A stretch of DNA of 50,255 nt from positions 1 to 50,255 of the forward strand of contig CAMCIK010000012.1 of assembly GCA_945874825.1 (NCBI GenBank), given 5' to 3'. A program made the translations under genes and the position numbers. This DNA comes from Phenylobacterium deserti. GTDB lineage: Bacteria > Pseudomonadota > Alphaproteobacteria > Caulobacterales > Caulobacteraceae. The notes below the pieces were generated by a model, which saw only the letters and a list, made by a program, of their open reading frames with translations, had not been told where the DNA came from and ran no database searches. Position 1 is the first letter of the stretch. Each line of letters starts with the position of its first letter. Shown here in pieces: positions 24,539 through 33,671 of this stretch.

Positions 24539-25870
24539 CTACTTCCCGGCGATGGCCAGGCCGTCGACCAACAGGGAGGGCGAATTCGCCGAGCCCCGGT
24601 TCTCGAGGTCCGCGCCCGGGACCAGGCGGGCGTAGATATCGGGCAGGCTCCCGGCGACGGTGATCTCCGAGACCGGGTAGGCGATCTCCCCGTTCTCGAA
24701 CCAGACGCCCGCACAACCTACGGACCAGTCTCCAGTGTTGGCATTGATCGAGGGGCCGAACATCGAGGTCACCAGCAGGCCAGCGCCGGCGTCGGACATC
24801 AGGCCCGCCAGGTCCCTTGTTCCCGGCTGCAGGGTCAGGTTGCTGGTGCCGACGCCCGAGGGCCCCGCGGCACCCCGGGAGGCATGACCGGTCAGGGCCA
24901 TGCCCAACTGGCGCGCCGAGGCGGCGTTGTGCAGCCAGGTGGTCAGGACGCCGGCCTCGATGAGGGCCATGCGCCGGTTGACGGCACCTTCGTCATCAAA
25001 GGGCGCAGAGCCCAAGCCCCTGGCGAGGTGGGGGTCATCCACCAGGGTGACATCAGCGGAGAAGACCGCTTGGCCCAGCCGGTCCTTGAGGAAGGAGACG
25101 CCCCGCGCCACAGAGGGTCCGCTGATCGCGCCGAGCAGGGGACCAATCAGGGCCATGGCGATCCGGTTCTCGAAAATGACCGGCGCCGTCGTCGAGTCGA
25201 TCTTGCGCGCGCCAAGTCGCTCAGCCGCCCGCCGCGCCGCCTCGCGGCCGACCTCATGTGGCACCGGCAGGTCAGAAAACCACCGGCGGGACAGGCCGTC
25301 GTATCCGCTTTCCATGCCCTCGCCCTCGCCGGCGATCACCGAGGCACCCACATGAAAGCCCGTGGCCCTATGTTCGCCGAAGAAGCCGTTGGAGGTGGCG
25401 AGACGCCAGACAGATCGGGAGGATGACGCGGACCCGCCCTCGGAGTTGGCGATGCGGGGCATGTCCAGGGCGGCGGCCTCAGCCTCCCGGGCGAGTTCCT
25501 CGAGGGTCTCCGGATCCGGATCCGCAGGATCGAAGAGGTCGAGGGCCGGGTGCGGGGCCCGGGCCTGCCCCTCGGGATCGACAAGGCCCGCCCAGGGATC
25601 TTCCGGTGCCATGCGCGCCATGGCCACGGCCCGCTCAATAAGGCGGGTGCGGCCCTCCGGGGAAATGTCCGATCCCGACACTGTGGCTTGGCGGCGGCCG
25701 ACGAAGACCCTGAGGCTGAGGTCCCGGGCCTCCTCGCGCTCGACCTCCTCCAGGGCCCCGTTCCGGACGTTGACCGAAAGGGCCTGGTGTTCGGCGTCAA
25801 TGGCTTCGGCGGCGTCGGCGCCCGCCTTTACGGCGGCGGAGACAAGATCGGCGGCGAGTTGGGACATCAT
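24539..25870 (-). CDS. pmbA: TldE/PmbA protease subunit
   Basis: 443-residue partner of TldD in the heteromeric TldD/TldE protease, known to trim modified peptides such as microcin B17 and to degrade CcdA in E. coli. The protein matches PmbA along its length: RNGALEEVEREEARDLSLRVFVGRRQATVSGSD, ERLGARKIDSTTAPVIFENRIA, LTGHASRGAAGPSGVGTSNLTL and the conserved end SLLVDGLAIAGK. It lacks the HExxxH metal site, as TldE does; the catalytic half tldD is at 43794-45224. The start is uncertain: ATG 25870 is used, ATG 25867 and 25891 also fit. It lies downstream of the MAPEG gene on the same strand. Confidence 0.92.
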   Translation of the reverse strand: MMSQLAADLVSAAVKAGADAAEAIDAEHQALSVNVRNGALEEVEREEARDLSLRVFVGRRQATVSGSDISPEGRTRLIERAVAMARMAPEDPWAGLVDPEGQARAPHPALDLFDPADPDPETLEELAREAEAAALDMPRIANSEGGSASSSRSVWRLATSNGFFGEHRATGFHVGASVIAGEGEGMESGYDGLSRRWFSDLPVPHEVGREAARRAAERLGARKIDSTTAPVIFENRIAMALIGPLLGAISGPSVARGVSFLKDRLGQAVFSADVTLVDDPHLARGLGSAPFDDEGAVNRRMALIEAGVLTTWLHNAASARQLGMALTGHASRGAAGPSGVGTSNLTLQPGTRDLAGLMSDAGAGLLVTSMFGPSINANTGDWSVGCAGVWFENGEIAYPVSEITVAGSLPDIYARLVPGADLENRGSANSPSLLVDGLAIAGK

Positions 25871-25920
25871 GCCCCGGATATGGCCGTCCATCGTCCCCGG
25901 GGCAAGCCGGGAGGGCGACT

Positions 25921-26322
25921 TCACGGCAGGGCGTAGAACAGCAGGGCGGCGGCGAGGAAGATGTAGGCTGCCCAGGTGGCCGCAACGCCCGCAGCCCTGA
26001 GGGGCGAGGCCTCGCCCGAGCGGGACAGGCCGATGGCATGGGCCAGGCGTCCAGCGAACAGGACGAGCCCGCCGATGTGCACGGCCAGGCCCGGGGCACC
26101 GGCGAGGGTCAGGGCGGTCAGGCCCACAAGGCCCATGGGAATGTATTCCGAGGCGTTTCCAAAGGCGCGGATGGCGCGAGCCAGCTCGGCGACGTCTCCA
26201 TCCCCCAGGGCAATCCCGTGGCGACGCCTCTGGCGCACCACCAGCAGGGACAGTCCGAGGAGCAGGAGGAGGTGAAGGGCGCACCAGAGCGCCAGGGCGT
26301 GGCCAGCCGGGATCAGGTCCAT
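25921..26322 (-). CDS. MAPEG family membrane protein
   Basis: 133-residue integral membrane protein with four hydrophobic helices, matching the MAPEG superfamily (microsomal glutathione transferase-like). It has RAIRAFGNASEYIPMGLVGL, the conserved R/E/N helix-2 region, and HIGGLVLFAGRLAHAIGLSR. Bacterial members may conjugate glutathione or be non-enzymatic. It may share a transcript with tldE, 50 bases downstream. Function is not proven by the sequence. Confidence 0.85.
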   Translation of the reverse strand: MDLIPAGHALALWCALHLLLLLGLSLLVVRQRRRHGIALGDGDVAELARAIRAFGNASEYIPMGLVGLTALTLAGAPGLAVHIGGLVLFAGRLAHAIGLSRSGEASPLRAAGVAATWAAYIFLAAALLFYALP

Positions 26323-26460
26323 GGGCAGGGTCTCCGGGGTTGCCTGTCCCTACTTGTCGCCTGTTGGAGCCCCGCCGTCCATGGGCGGCGTCGTTCTACG
26401 GCCCGGGCAGGTGAGCCAGGCGGCTTGCCCGCCGCCGGCGGCGCTCTAAAGTGGAGGGCC

Positions 26461-26706
26461 ATGAAGCAGCTCGACCTTGACGATCTTCCGCCCCGGGCGG
26501 CCCAGCTCCTGGCGGGACTGGAGGCGGGTGAGGTGCTTGTCCTTGTCCAGAACGGCCTTGTCGTCGGCCGGCTGGGCCCGGTGCCCTCGCCGCCGCTGGC
26601 ACCCGGGGCCGAAGAGGCCACCGAGGGGGCTTCGACCCTGACAGGTCAAGCCCGCGCCGCAGAAATCTTCGAGCAGTTCCGCTCGCTGATGGAAGATGAG
26701 TTCTAG
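26461..26706 (+). CDS. small Phd/antitoxin-like protein, orphan
   Basis: 81-residue protein starting at ATG 26461 just after GGAGGGCC; the open frame extends upstream but without conserved content. The stretch LPPRAAQLLAGLEAGEVLVLVQNGLVVGRLGPVP resembles the core of Phd/YefM antitoxins (xxxxLLxxVEAGExVxIxxxGxPVARL). The C-terminus (ARAAEIFEQFRSLMEDEF) could bind a toxin. No toxin gene is adjacent: upstream is a MAPEG gene across 138 bases of otherwise empty sequence, and downstream the convergent ggt gene. It could be a solitary antitoxin or a DNA-binding regulator. Confidence 0.68.
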   Translation: MKQLDLDDLPPRAAQLLAGLEAGEVLVLVQNGLVVGRLGPVPSPPLAPGAEEATEGASTLTGQARAAEIFEQFRSLMEDEF

Positions 26707-26720
26707 GGCCGGGGGGGGCG

Positions 26721-28487
26721 TCACCACCCCAGGGCGACACCGTCCTTGCGCATCTCCGTCGCGGCCGCATAGCGCCCGGGGAAACGCTGGATGGCCTGGT
26801 AGCCTCCAAATCCGCCATCACTCTCCCCGATCGGCCAGCCGAGGGCCGCCAGGGCTGCACGGGTAGCCTTGGGGACCCCGGACTCGAGCCGCAGGAGGCC
26901 CGCGCCGGGCTTGGCCGGCTCGCCGGTAGGCTCCGGAGAGCCTTCATGGTGCCAGCGGGGGGAATCCCCGGCCTCCTGCACCCCCAGTCCGAAGTCGACC
27001 ATGTTCGACAGGACCTGGACCTGACCCTGGGGCTGCATGTCGCCGCCCATGACGCCGAAGGCCAGCCAGGGCTCACCGTTTCGGACCGCGAACCCGGGAA
27101 TGATGGTCTGGAAGGGGCGCTTGCCGGGGGCATAGAGGTTGGGATGCCCGTCCTGCAGGGCGAAGAGCTCACCCCGGTTCTGGAGCATGAAGCCCAGGCC
27201 GTCCGGTGACAGGCCCGATCCCATGCCGCGATAGTTGGACTGGATGAAGGAGACCATCATGCCGTCGGCGTCCGCCGTGCAGAAGTAGGTGGTGTCACCC
27301 CGAGACGGCGCCTGTCCGGGACGCAGGTCCGTCAGGATGGAGTCCGGCCGGATTCTGCTGGCGCGTTCGGCGGCATACTCCCTGGACAGGAGCCAGTCGG
27401 TCGGGATGCGGGCGAAGTCGGGATCGACGTAATAGCGGGCCCGATCCTCGTAGGCGAGCCTCTTGGCCTCGACGGCGTAATGAATGGCCCGGGCCGACTG
27501 GAAGCCCATTCCAGAGATGTCGAAGCTATCGAGGATGTTGAGCATCTGCAGGGTCGCCAGGCCCTGGCTGTTCGGCGACAGGCCGTAGACGTCGACATCC
27601 CGGTAGCGTGCTGTCCGGGGCGGATCCCAGCGTGTGCGGTGGGCGGCCAGGTCGGCGCGGGTCATCCAGCCGCCGATCCTGCGGAAGTACCGTTCGATCC
27701 GCTCGGCGATCTCGCCCTGGTAGAAGGCGTCCCGGCCCCCGGCGGCGATCAGGTCGTAGGTCCGGGCCAGGTCGGGGTTGGCGAAGATCTCGCCCTCGGC
27801 GGGGGTCTTGCCCCCGGCGGCCCAGACGCGCCGGAAGTTGTCGACCTCCTCGATCCCCGACCCCGGACGGGTGAAGCCCCGCAGGGACCTCGCAAGATAG
27901 TAGGCGACGTTCTGGCTGACCGGGGCACCCTCGCGGGCCAGGGTCGCGGCCGGGGCGAGAAGGTCCTTCCAGGGTAGCTTCCCGTATCTCTGGTGGAGGG
28001 TCCACCAGGCGTCCACGGCTCCTGGGACGCTGACGGATACGGCGCCGAAGGACGGGATCATTCCCTTGACCGCGCGGGCGCGCACGGTCTTGAGGCTGAG
28101 GCCCGCAGGGCTGCGTCCAGAACCATTCAGTCCTTCCACGCGCCGGGTCCGGGGGTCCCAGAGCATGGCGAAGGCGTCTCCACCGATCCCGCAGGCAATC
28201 GGTTCGACGAAACCCAGGACGGCGTTGGCTGCGATGGCCGCGTCAACCGCCGAGCCCCCGCGCTTCAGAATGTCGATGGCCGTCTGGGTAGCGAGGGGAT
28301 GGGCGGTGGCGGCGGCGCCGTGAACGCCCCAGGCTGCGCTGCGACTGGCGAAGTTGGCGCCGTCGATGCGGTCCCCGGGGCCGACATCCGGCCGGTTCCG
28401 GTTCGGATTGGCCTCCCGGCTCTGCGCGAGGGCGGATCCGGCAGCGGCGGCGGCGGGCAGGGCGGCGAGGAAGGTTCTGCGCAGCAT
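26721..28487 (-). CDS. ggt: gamma-glutamyltransferase family protein
   Basis: 588-residue periplasmic Ntn hydrolase that is expected to self-cleave before the nucleophile Thr399 (SRGDTTYF), giving a large and a small chain. Glutathione and gamma-glutamyl peptides are the usual substrates. The N-terminus MLRRTFLAALPAAAAAGSALAQS is a signal peptide with a Tat-like twin arginine. Other motifs: GGSAVDAAIAANAVLGFVEP and GFMLQNRGELF. Some GGT-like proteins act as cephalosporin acylases, so the substrate is open. It lies downstream of the protease gene on the same strand and converges on the small antitoxin-like gene. Confidence 0.9.
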   Translation of the reverse strand: MLRRTFLAALPAAAAAGSALAQSREANPNRNRPDVGPGDRIDGANFASRSAAWGVHGAAATAHPLATQTAIDILKRGGSAVDAAIAANAVLGFVEPIACGIGGDAFAMLWDPRTRRVEGLNGSGRSPAGLSLKTVRARAVKGMIPSFGAVSVSVPGAVDAWWTLHQRYGKLPWKDLLAPAATLAREGAPVSQNVAYYLARSLRGFTRPGSGIEEVDNFRRVWAAGGKTPAEGEIFANPDLARTYDLIAAGGRDAFYQGEIAERIERYFRRIGGWMTRADLAAHRTRWDPPRTARYRDVDVYGLSPNSQGLATLQMLNILDSFDISGMGFQSARAIHYAVEAKRLAYEDRARYYVDPDFARIPTDWLLSREYAAERASRIRPDSILTDLRPGQAPSRGDTTYFCTADADGMMVSFIQSNYRGMGSGLSPDGLGFMLQNRGELFALQDGHPNLYAPGKRPFQTIIPGFAVRNGEPWLAFGVMGGDMQPQGQVQVLSNMVDFGLGVQEAGDSPRWHHEGSPEPTGEPAKPGAGLLRLESGVPKATRAALAALGWPIGESDGGFGGYQAIQRFPGRYAAATEMRKDGVALGW

Positions 28488-28544
28488 GGACGGCCTCCGG
28501 GGCTCTGCGCCGGAGGAGAAGGGCCGACGCCAAGAGACAGTGCC

Positions 28545-29951
28545 CTACCGCGGCTCGAGGGTCAGCGCCAAAAATCGCAGGGCGTCGTCGATGGGGATGA
28601 AGAAGTTCAGCCCCTGCACGGACTCTGACGGATTGCGCGCATAGCGAGACACGGTCATGGCGACGACCTGACCGGCGTCGTCCAGCAAGGGTCCGCCGCT
28701 GTTCCCCGGATTCACCGACACATCGCTTTGTATGAATCGATAGCCCTCGAGGGTCCGGGTGGCCGAGATGACGCCTCGGGTCAGGGTCCCCTGGAGGCGG
28801 GTCTCCATCGGCGTGCCGATGGCGTAGACCGTCTCGCCCTGGCGGACCGGCGCGGTCCTGAGCCTGAAGACCGGCCCGGGGCGCGGCTCGGTGCGGATCA
28901 GGGCCACATCCCGGCCGGGATCCGACCGGATCACCTCGCCAACGCTTTCCGTGCCGTCCGACCACCGGATCTTGAGCATGCGTGTCGAGCCGACCACATG
29001 GCGGTTGGTCAGTAGGTAACCCTGCTCTGAAACCAGGAAGGCGCTGCCGAGACTGGCGCCCGTGAGCACCGCCGCCACGGCCTGATGGGCGTCGGGCACC
29101 TTCGCCGTGATCCTTGCGCCGGAGAGGCGGATCGGGTCGGTGGCGGAGGGCTCCACCAGTCCGGAGGCGGCCCGAATGGGTGTGGTGACCGCTTTCCGGA
29201 AGCCGTCATCTGCGGCGAGGGCGCGCAGGCTGTCCTTCAGGAGGGCCTGGTAGATGGCCTCAGGGGTGTTGATCACGGGGTCGTTGACCTCGACCCGCAC
29301 GGTGGTGCGGACCCGGACGAGGGTGCGGGACAGGGCGGGGGCGTGGATCTGCCAGTCGACAGTCATCTGGCCCCGCCCGGCACCGCGGGCCTCCTCGATC
29401 TCCAGCTTCTTCTCGCCCGGGAAAAAACCGGCGCAGACGGCCATGGTGTAGTCGGTGATCAAGGCACCGACCTGCAGGTCGCCCTCGGGGGCGTCGACGT
29501 CGCGGAACAGGTCGGTGGGGTCCCCCGCGACGCGGAAGCCCAATCCAGAGAGGGTCTCATGGAAGATCCGGACGTCGACATCGCCCTTCTCGAAGCCGTC
29601 GTTGGCTTCGTCCCAGGAGACAAGGCTGTCGACGGGGCAGTTCCGGCCCCACATGACGACGGCGTAGGGGGCACCGTGCCGGAGTCCCGAGGCGATCCGG
29701 GCGAGACCCAGGGTCTGGCTGGCCAGGCCAGGCTCGAGAGGGCGGTCGCGGACCTCGGGCGGCGCCGGCTCGGCGTAGATCGACAGGGTGGCCGGTTCCG
29801 CAGCGCCGGCGGGTCCCGCCAGCCCCAGGAACCCGGCCGCGACCAGGGCCCCGAGGCGGCGCAGGGGCGACGGCGTCCGGGAGTCCGTCGTGCGGGAGTC
29901 TGGAGAGCGCCGCCCCCAGCGCTTTTCCAGGTCCAGGATGTGGAGGTTCAT
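28545..29951 (-). CDS. secreted trypsin-like serine protease (HtrA-type fold)
   Basis: 468 residues. After a polar N-terminus comes a signal-like helix (RRLGALVAAGFLGLAGPAGA, about 31-50). Residues ~50-280 are an unrecognised domain with WGRNCPVDSLVSWDEAND. The C-terminal part is a chymotrypsin-fold protease with triad His318 (LTNRHVVGS), Asp348 (GRDVALI) and Ser418 (NPGNSGGPLLD). No PDZ domain is seen. ATG 29951 is supported by AAGGA 8 bases upstream; it places an unusually long 30-residue stretch before the hydrophobic core. It probably acts in the periplasm on unknown proteins. Confidence 0.82.
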   Translation of the reverse strand: MNLHILDLEKRWGRRSPDSRTTDSRTPSPLRRLGALVAAGFLGLAGPAGAAEPATLSIYAEPAPPEVRDRPLEPGLASQTLGLARIASGLRHGAPYAVVMWGRNCPVDSLVSWDEANDGFEKGDVDVRIFHETLSGLGFRVAGDPTDLFRDVDAPEGDLQVGALITDYTMAVCAGFFPGEKKLEIEEARGAGRGQMTVDWQIHAPALSRTLVRVRTTVRVEVNDPVINTPEAIYQALLKDSLRALAADDGFRKAVTTPIRAASGLVEPSATDPIRLSGARITAKVPDAHQAVAAVLTGASLGSAFLVSEQGYLLTNRHVVGSTRMLKIRWSDGTESVGEVIRSDPGRDVALIRTEPRPGPVFRLRTAPVRQGETVYAIGTPMETRLQGTLTRGVISATRTLEGYRFIQSDVSVNPGNSGGPLLDDAGQVVAMTVSRYARNPSESVQGLNFFIPIDDALRFLALTLEPR

Positions 29952-29994
29952 GGGGGCGATCCTTTCTGTCTGTTCCTTTTATGTTCACACTGGA

Positions 29995-30660
29995 TCAGCC
30001 GGGAGGGAATGTCCAGACGGCTGTCCGCTTGACCTCCATGTCCTCGAGATCGCGGGTGGTGGGCACTTGGTACTCGGCCAGCCTAACCAGGCCCTCCCTC
30101 GGGAAGTAGGACCGCCCTGGATCGCCGATGAGCACCCGGGTGCCCCGCCTGGCCCCCGCCTCGAGCCAGGCCATCACCCGCTCGGCGAGGGGCTTCTCGT
30201 AGCAGATGTCTCCCGCGAGGATGACGTCGGCCTCTGGCGGGGGCAGGTCCAGCAGGTCCTGGTCTGTGAAGTCTGCAGACACGCCGTTGGCCTCTGCATT
30301 CAGGGCCAGGGCGGCGCCGCAGAAGCCGTCAATGTCCGCTGCCAGCACCTGGCGAGCGCCGGACCGGGCAGCGGCGATGGCGACGATCCCCGACCCGGAT
30401 GCGAAGTCCACCACCCGCAGGCCGGCGACGGTCCCGGGGGTATCCAGGATGTAGCGCCCCAGGGCCTGCCCCCCGGCCCATGCGAAGGCCCAGAAGGGTG
30501 GCGGCAGGCCGATCTCCTGCAGGGCCTCCTCGGTCATGCGCCAGATCGGGGTGATCTCGTCGGCGAGGTGGAGGCGGAGTTCGGGAGTGTGCGGCGGCGA
30601 CTGCAGCCGGGTATGGTCGAGGATGAAGGTGCGCCGACTTTCCGGATCCCGTCCGATCAT
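29995..30660 (-). CDS. class I SAM methyltransferase, ETFB lysine methyltransferase type
   Basis: 221 residues starting at ATG 30660, whose ATGA overlaps the desaturase stop. Seen: PPPFWAFAWAGGQALGRYILD, motif I VVDFASGSGIVAIAAA, acidic VLAADID, VILAGDICYE (D/E-xx-Y type catalytic motif of seven-beta-strand protein lysine methyltransferases) and IGDPGRSYFPREGL. This combination is that of ETFB lysine methyltransferases, which methylate the electron transfer flavoprotein beta subunit and are known in alphaproteobacteria. The protein target here is inferred. Confidence 0.82.
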   Translation of the reverse strand: MIGRDPESRRTFILDHTRLQSPPHTPELRLHLADEITPIWRMTEEALQEIGLPPPFWAFAWAGGQALGRYILDTPGTVAGLRVVDFASGSGIVAIAAARSGARQVLAADIDGFCGAALALNAEANGVSADFTDQDLLDLPPPEADVILAGDICYEKPLAERVMAWLEAGARRGTRVLIGDPGRSYFPREGLVRLAEYQVPTTRDLEDMEVKRTAVWTFPPG

Positions 30661-31616
30661 CTTGGGGCTGCAGCCGCAGCCGGGGTCTGGCGGCGGCCGG
30701 TAGCGCGGTCCAGGACCACTGGATAGCCACCGGGCTCGTAGAGCATCCTGTCCAGCATGCCCTTGCGGGCCAGCAGCCTGTGCGCCTTGGGCAGGTTGTA
30801 GCAGGGCAGGTGCATGAACATGTGGTGTTCGCAGTGGTAGTTCACCCAGTAGGGGGCGAGCACCGAGCGGGCGATCCAGCCAGCCCGGGTGGTGCGCGCC
30901 TGCCTCAGCGGATCGGGTTCGCCGCGGGCAATGCAGGCATGCTCGGCGATGTTGCGCAGGCGGGTGATCACCGGGAACCAGGTCGCTTGGGGCAGGACCC
31001 AGAAGACCGGCCAGGCCCACCAGACCCCGAAGGCGCCGCCGACCAGGGTGATCACGACGCCGCCCAGGAGCCAGCGGCGCTTTCGGCGGACCTCCTCGGC
31101 CAGGATAGGCAGAAGGGGCTGGCCGGGCGTGCGCGCCTTCAGCCGATGCACGAGGTCGCCGAACCTCTGCTTGAAGAAGGTCTGTCCGGTGAGGTCCCGG
31201 ATCATTTTCCGCCGAAGGGAGGTGCGGGTGATCGGGAAAGGCGCCGACAGGCCGATGTCGGGGTCCTCGTCCTGTTGTGCGAACTTGTGGTGGCCGAGAT
31301 GGTAGGCGCGATAGCGGGCCAGACCCCCACCTGTCAGCCACTCGCCCGCCAGGTCGTTGACCCTCAGGTTCGGATGCAGGGCGCCGTGGGCGGCGTCGTG
31401 CATCAGGATCGAGAGGCCCAGCTGCCGGCCGCCGATCAGGACGACGGCCAGGGGCAGGGTCAGGGGCCAGACCACGGCCATCGCCGCCGCGGCGAAGATC
31501 ACACCCCAGGCATGAGCCAGGAGGGCCAGACCCTTCCAGCGGGAGCGACGCGCCAGGGGCGCCCACTCCGACGGGCTGAAGAAGGTCCGGGGATCAACGC
31601 GCGCAGCGGCGGGCAC
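30657..31616 (-). CDS. fatty acid desaturase family protein
   Basis: 319-residue integral membrane di-iron enzyme. Three histidine boxes are visible: HDAAHGALH, HLGHHKFAQQDEDPD and HCEHHMFMHLP, with hydrophobic helices between them. The family includes acyl-lipid desaturases and hydroxylases acting on membrane lipids or carotenoids. The start is a GTG at 31616, 17 bases downstream of the OmpA-family stop, without a strong ribosome-binding site; it overlaps the methyltransferase by four bases at the 3' end. The exact substrate cannot be read. Confidence 0.86.
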   Translation of the reverse strand: MPAAARVDPRTFFSPSEWAPLARRSRWKGLALLAHAWGVIFAAAAMAVVWPLTLPLAVVLIGGRQLGLSILMHDAAHGALHPNLRVNDLAGEWLTGGGLARYRAYHLGHHKFAQQDEDPDIGLSAPFPITRTSLRRKMIRDLTGQTFFKQRFGDLVHRLKARTPGQPLLPILAEEVRRKRRWLLGGVVITLVGGAFGVWWAWPVFWVLPQATWFPVITRLRNIAEHACIARGEPDPLRQARTTRAGWIARSVLAPYWVNYHCEHHMFMHLPCYNLPKAHRLLARKGMLDRMLYEPGGYPVVLDRATGRRQTPAAAAAPR

Positions 31617-31632
31617 GGGTCGCCGGTCCCGA

Positions 31633-32307
31633 TCAGCTGGTGACCGGCTTCAGGACGATTTCGACGCGCCGGTTCTTGGCCCGGCCCTCGGGGGTGGCGT
31701 TGTCGGCGATCGGGGCGGACGAGCCCTTGCCGGCGACGCCCAGACGCTCGCGCATCACCCCACCGGCCGTGACCAGGTATTCGGCGACCGCACCGGCGCG
31801 GCGCTCGGACAGGCTCTGGTTCATATCGGCGGCACCAGTGGAGTCGGCGTGGCCAATCACGTCCACCGTGGTCTGCGGATACTTGTTCAGGGTGCCGGCC
31901 ACGTCATTCAGGACGGTGTAGAACTGCGGCTTGATCTCGGCGCGGCTGGTGTCGAAGGTCACGTCGCCGGGCATCTGGAGGACGATATTCTCGCCCTGCC
32001 GATCGACCTCGACGCCCGTGCCGGCCAGTTCGCGGCGCAGTTCCGCCTGCTGCTTGTCCATGTAATTGCCGACCGCTGAGCCGGTGAGGGCACCAATGCC
32101 CGCGCCGATCATGGCGTTCTTGCGGCCCTGGTCGCTGTTGTTGGTGTTGGTCAGGTAGCCGAGGGCGGCGCCGGCGAGGGCCCCTGTCAGGGCACCGGTC
32201 TTGGTGTTGCTCTTGACCGTTTCGCCGGTCGTGGTGTCGACAGTGGTGCAGGCGGTGAGGGCGGCGGCCCCGAGCAGGCAGGCCGTGAGGGCGAGAACCT
32301 TGCGCAT
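31633..32307 (-). CDS. OmpA-family outer membrane lipoprotein (YiaD-like)
   Basis: 224 residues. The signal peptide ends in lipobox LTAC (Cys20), so it is lipidated. A glycine-zipper segment follows (KTGALTGALAGAALGYL ... IGAGIGALTGSAVGNYMD). Residues ~110-224 are the OmpA peptidoglycan-binding domain with TVDVIGHADSTGAADMNQSLSERRAGAVAEYL and GRAKNRRVEIVL. It probably tethers the outer membrane to peptidoglycan. AAGGAG lies 7 bases before the ATG. The 79-base gap to the P450 gene contains no other clear signal. Confidence 0.92.
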   Translation of the reverse strand: MRKVLALTACLLGAAALTACTTVDTTTGETVKSNTKTGALTGALAGAALGYLTNTNNSDQGRKNAMIGAGIGALTGSAVGNYMDKQQAELRRELAGTGVEVDRQGENIVLQMPGDVTFDTSRAEIKPQFYTVLNDVAGTLNKYPQTTVDVIGHADSTGAADMNQSLSERRAGAVAEYLVTAGGVMRERLGVAGKGSSAPIADNATPEGRAKNRRVEIVLKPVTS

Positions 32308-32386
32308 GGCATTTCTCCTTTTGAGTTTGGGTCTGTGGTCCGGGTGAAGGGTATTGCAGAGCGGATAGCAGGTTCTGTGGCTGGAA

Positions 32387-33622
32387 TCAGGCCCCTGTCC
32401 GCACGGGAAGGGTCTCCAGGCCCCGGAAGAAGGGCAGCCTGCGCCAGGCCGGCTCGGCGCCGGGATCCGCCAGTTTCAGGTCGGGATAGCGGGCGAAGAG
32501 GCGTGGCAGGGCGACCTGGGCCTCCAGTCGGGCCAGGGGCGCGCCGATGCAGATGTGGGCACCGCCACCAAAGGACATATGGGGAACCTTCTTCCGGGTG
32601 ATGTCGAAGGTGTCGGGATCCTCGAAGGCTTCAGGGTCCCGGTTGGCCCCCCTCAGGAGCAGGTTGACGCTGCGCGTCTTCGAGATCGGGCAGCCGCTGA
32701 TCTCGAGGTCCCGGGAGGCGACCCTCGACGTGGCGTCGACCGGAGGGTCGAAGCGCAGGACTTCCTCCACCAGGGCGGAGGCCAGGCCCGGGTCAGCCAT
32801 CAGCTTGGCCTTCTCCGAGGGATGAAGCATGAGAAGGCGCGCGCCATTGCCGATCAGGTCGGTGGTGGTCAGGTTACCGCCCACCAGCAGGGCCGTGAGG
32901 TTGATGCGCAGCTCGGTGTCGCTGATGCGCGTGCCTTCAGCCTGCAGGCGGACCATGTCCGAGATGAGGTCATCGCGGGGATGGGCGCGCCGGTCGGCGA
33001 TGGCTTCGGCAAAATAGGCCGTGAGGGCCAGGCTGGACCGCTCCATGTGGGTGGTCTGGTCAGGGTTCCGAAAAGGGTTGAGCCCCTGGATCAGGCCCTC
33101 GGACCAGTCCCGGAAGGCCTCGAGCTGGCCATGGGGCACGCCCAGGATCGAGGCGATCACGTCGATCGGGATCGGGACGCAGAACAGGTCCATCAGGTCG
33201 ACTTCGGCCTGGTCGCCGATCCGGTCGAGGGCCTCGTCGACAATGCGCTCGACCTCAGGCCGGAAGCGGGCCACCCGGGCGTAGAGGGCGCGGGACAGGG
33301 GCCCGCGGATGCGGCCATGGTCGGGGTCATCCAGGGTCAGGATGCTGGAAGTCTCGCTACGCGGCAGGCTTGGGTCGGGCGGATCAAACCGCTGCAGGCG
33401 CCGGCTGTCCGGATCTGCGAGCAGGGGGTCGCGCCAGAGGGTCAGGTCGGTGGCCACGCCCCGGACGTCGGAATATCGGGACACGAAGGTGGCCCCGCTG
33501 AAGGCGTCGTGATGGACGGGGCAGGCGCTGCGGAGCCTGGCGAGGACGCCGGCCGGGTCCCGGCGGTAGTCGTCATCCATGGGCGTCAGCTGGAGGATGG
33601 TCGGAAGAGCGTCATCGGCCAT
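32387..33622 (-). CDS. cytochrome P450
   Basis: 411-residue soluble bacterial P450 monooxygenase. Seen: the I-helix oxygen-activation segment LLVGGNLTTTDLIGN, the ExxR of helix K (EEVLRFDPPV), and the heme ligand Cys358 in FGGGAHICIGAPLARLE. AAGGAGG precedes the ATG. No ferredoxin or reductase gene is adjacent, so electron partners come from elsewhere. The substrate is unknown; related alphaproteobacterial enzymes act on terpenoids or fatty acids. Confidence 0.93.
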   Translation of the reverse strand: MADDALPTILQLTPMDDDYRRDPAGVLARLRSACPVHHDAFSGATFVSRYSDVRGVATDLTLWRDPLLADPDSRRLQRFDPPDPSLPRSETSSILTLDDPDHGRIRGPLSRALYARVARFRPEVERIVDEALDRIGDQAEVDLMDLFCVPIPIDVIASILGVPHGQLEAFRDWSEGLIQGLNPFRNPDQTTHMERSSLALTAYFAEAIADRRAHPRDDLISDMVRLQAEGTRISDTELRINLTALLVGGNLTTTDLIGNGARLLMLHPSEKAKLMADPGLASALVEEVLRFDPPVDATSRVASRDLEISGCPISKTRSVNLLLRGANRDPEAFEDPDTFDITRKKVPHMSFGGGAHICIGAPLARLEAQVALPRLFARYPDLKLADPGAEPAWRRLPFFRGLETLPVRTGA

Positions 33623-33671
33623 GGCAGCCTCCTTGGCGGTTGCAAGTGATTATCGTGTCCCGCCCGTCGCT

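Noticed and set aside
24443..24540. Plus-strand frame beginning at 24443 between the DUF4170 gene and tldE
   Set aside because: It runs on antisense to tldE with a low-complexity product. The nearby AAGGA is too close to the ATG.
26461..28487. Toxin-antitoxin pair formed by the Phd-like gene and its neighbour
   Set aside because: The neighbour is a gamma-glutamyltransferase on the opposite strand; no small toxin frame is seen within several hundred bases.
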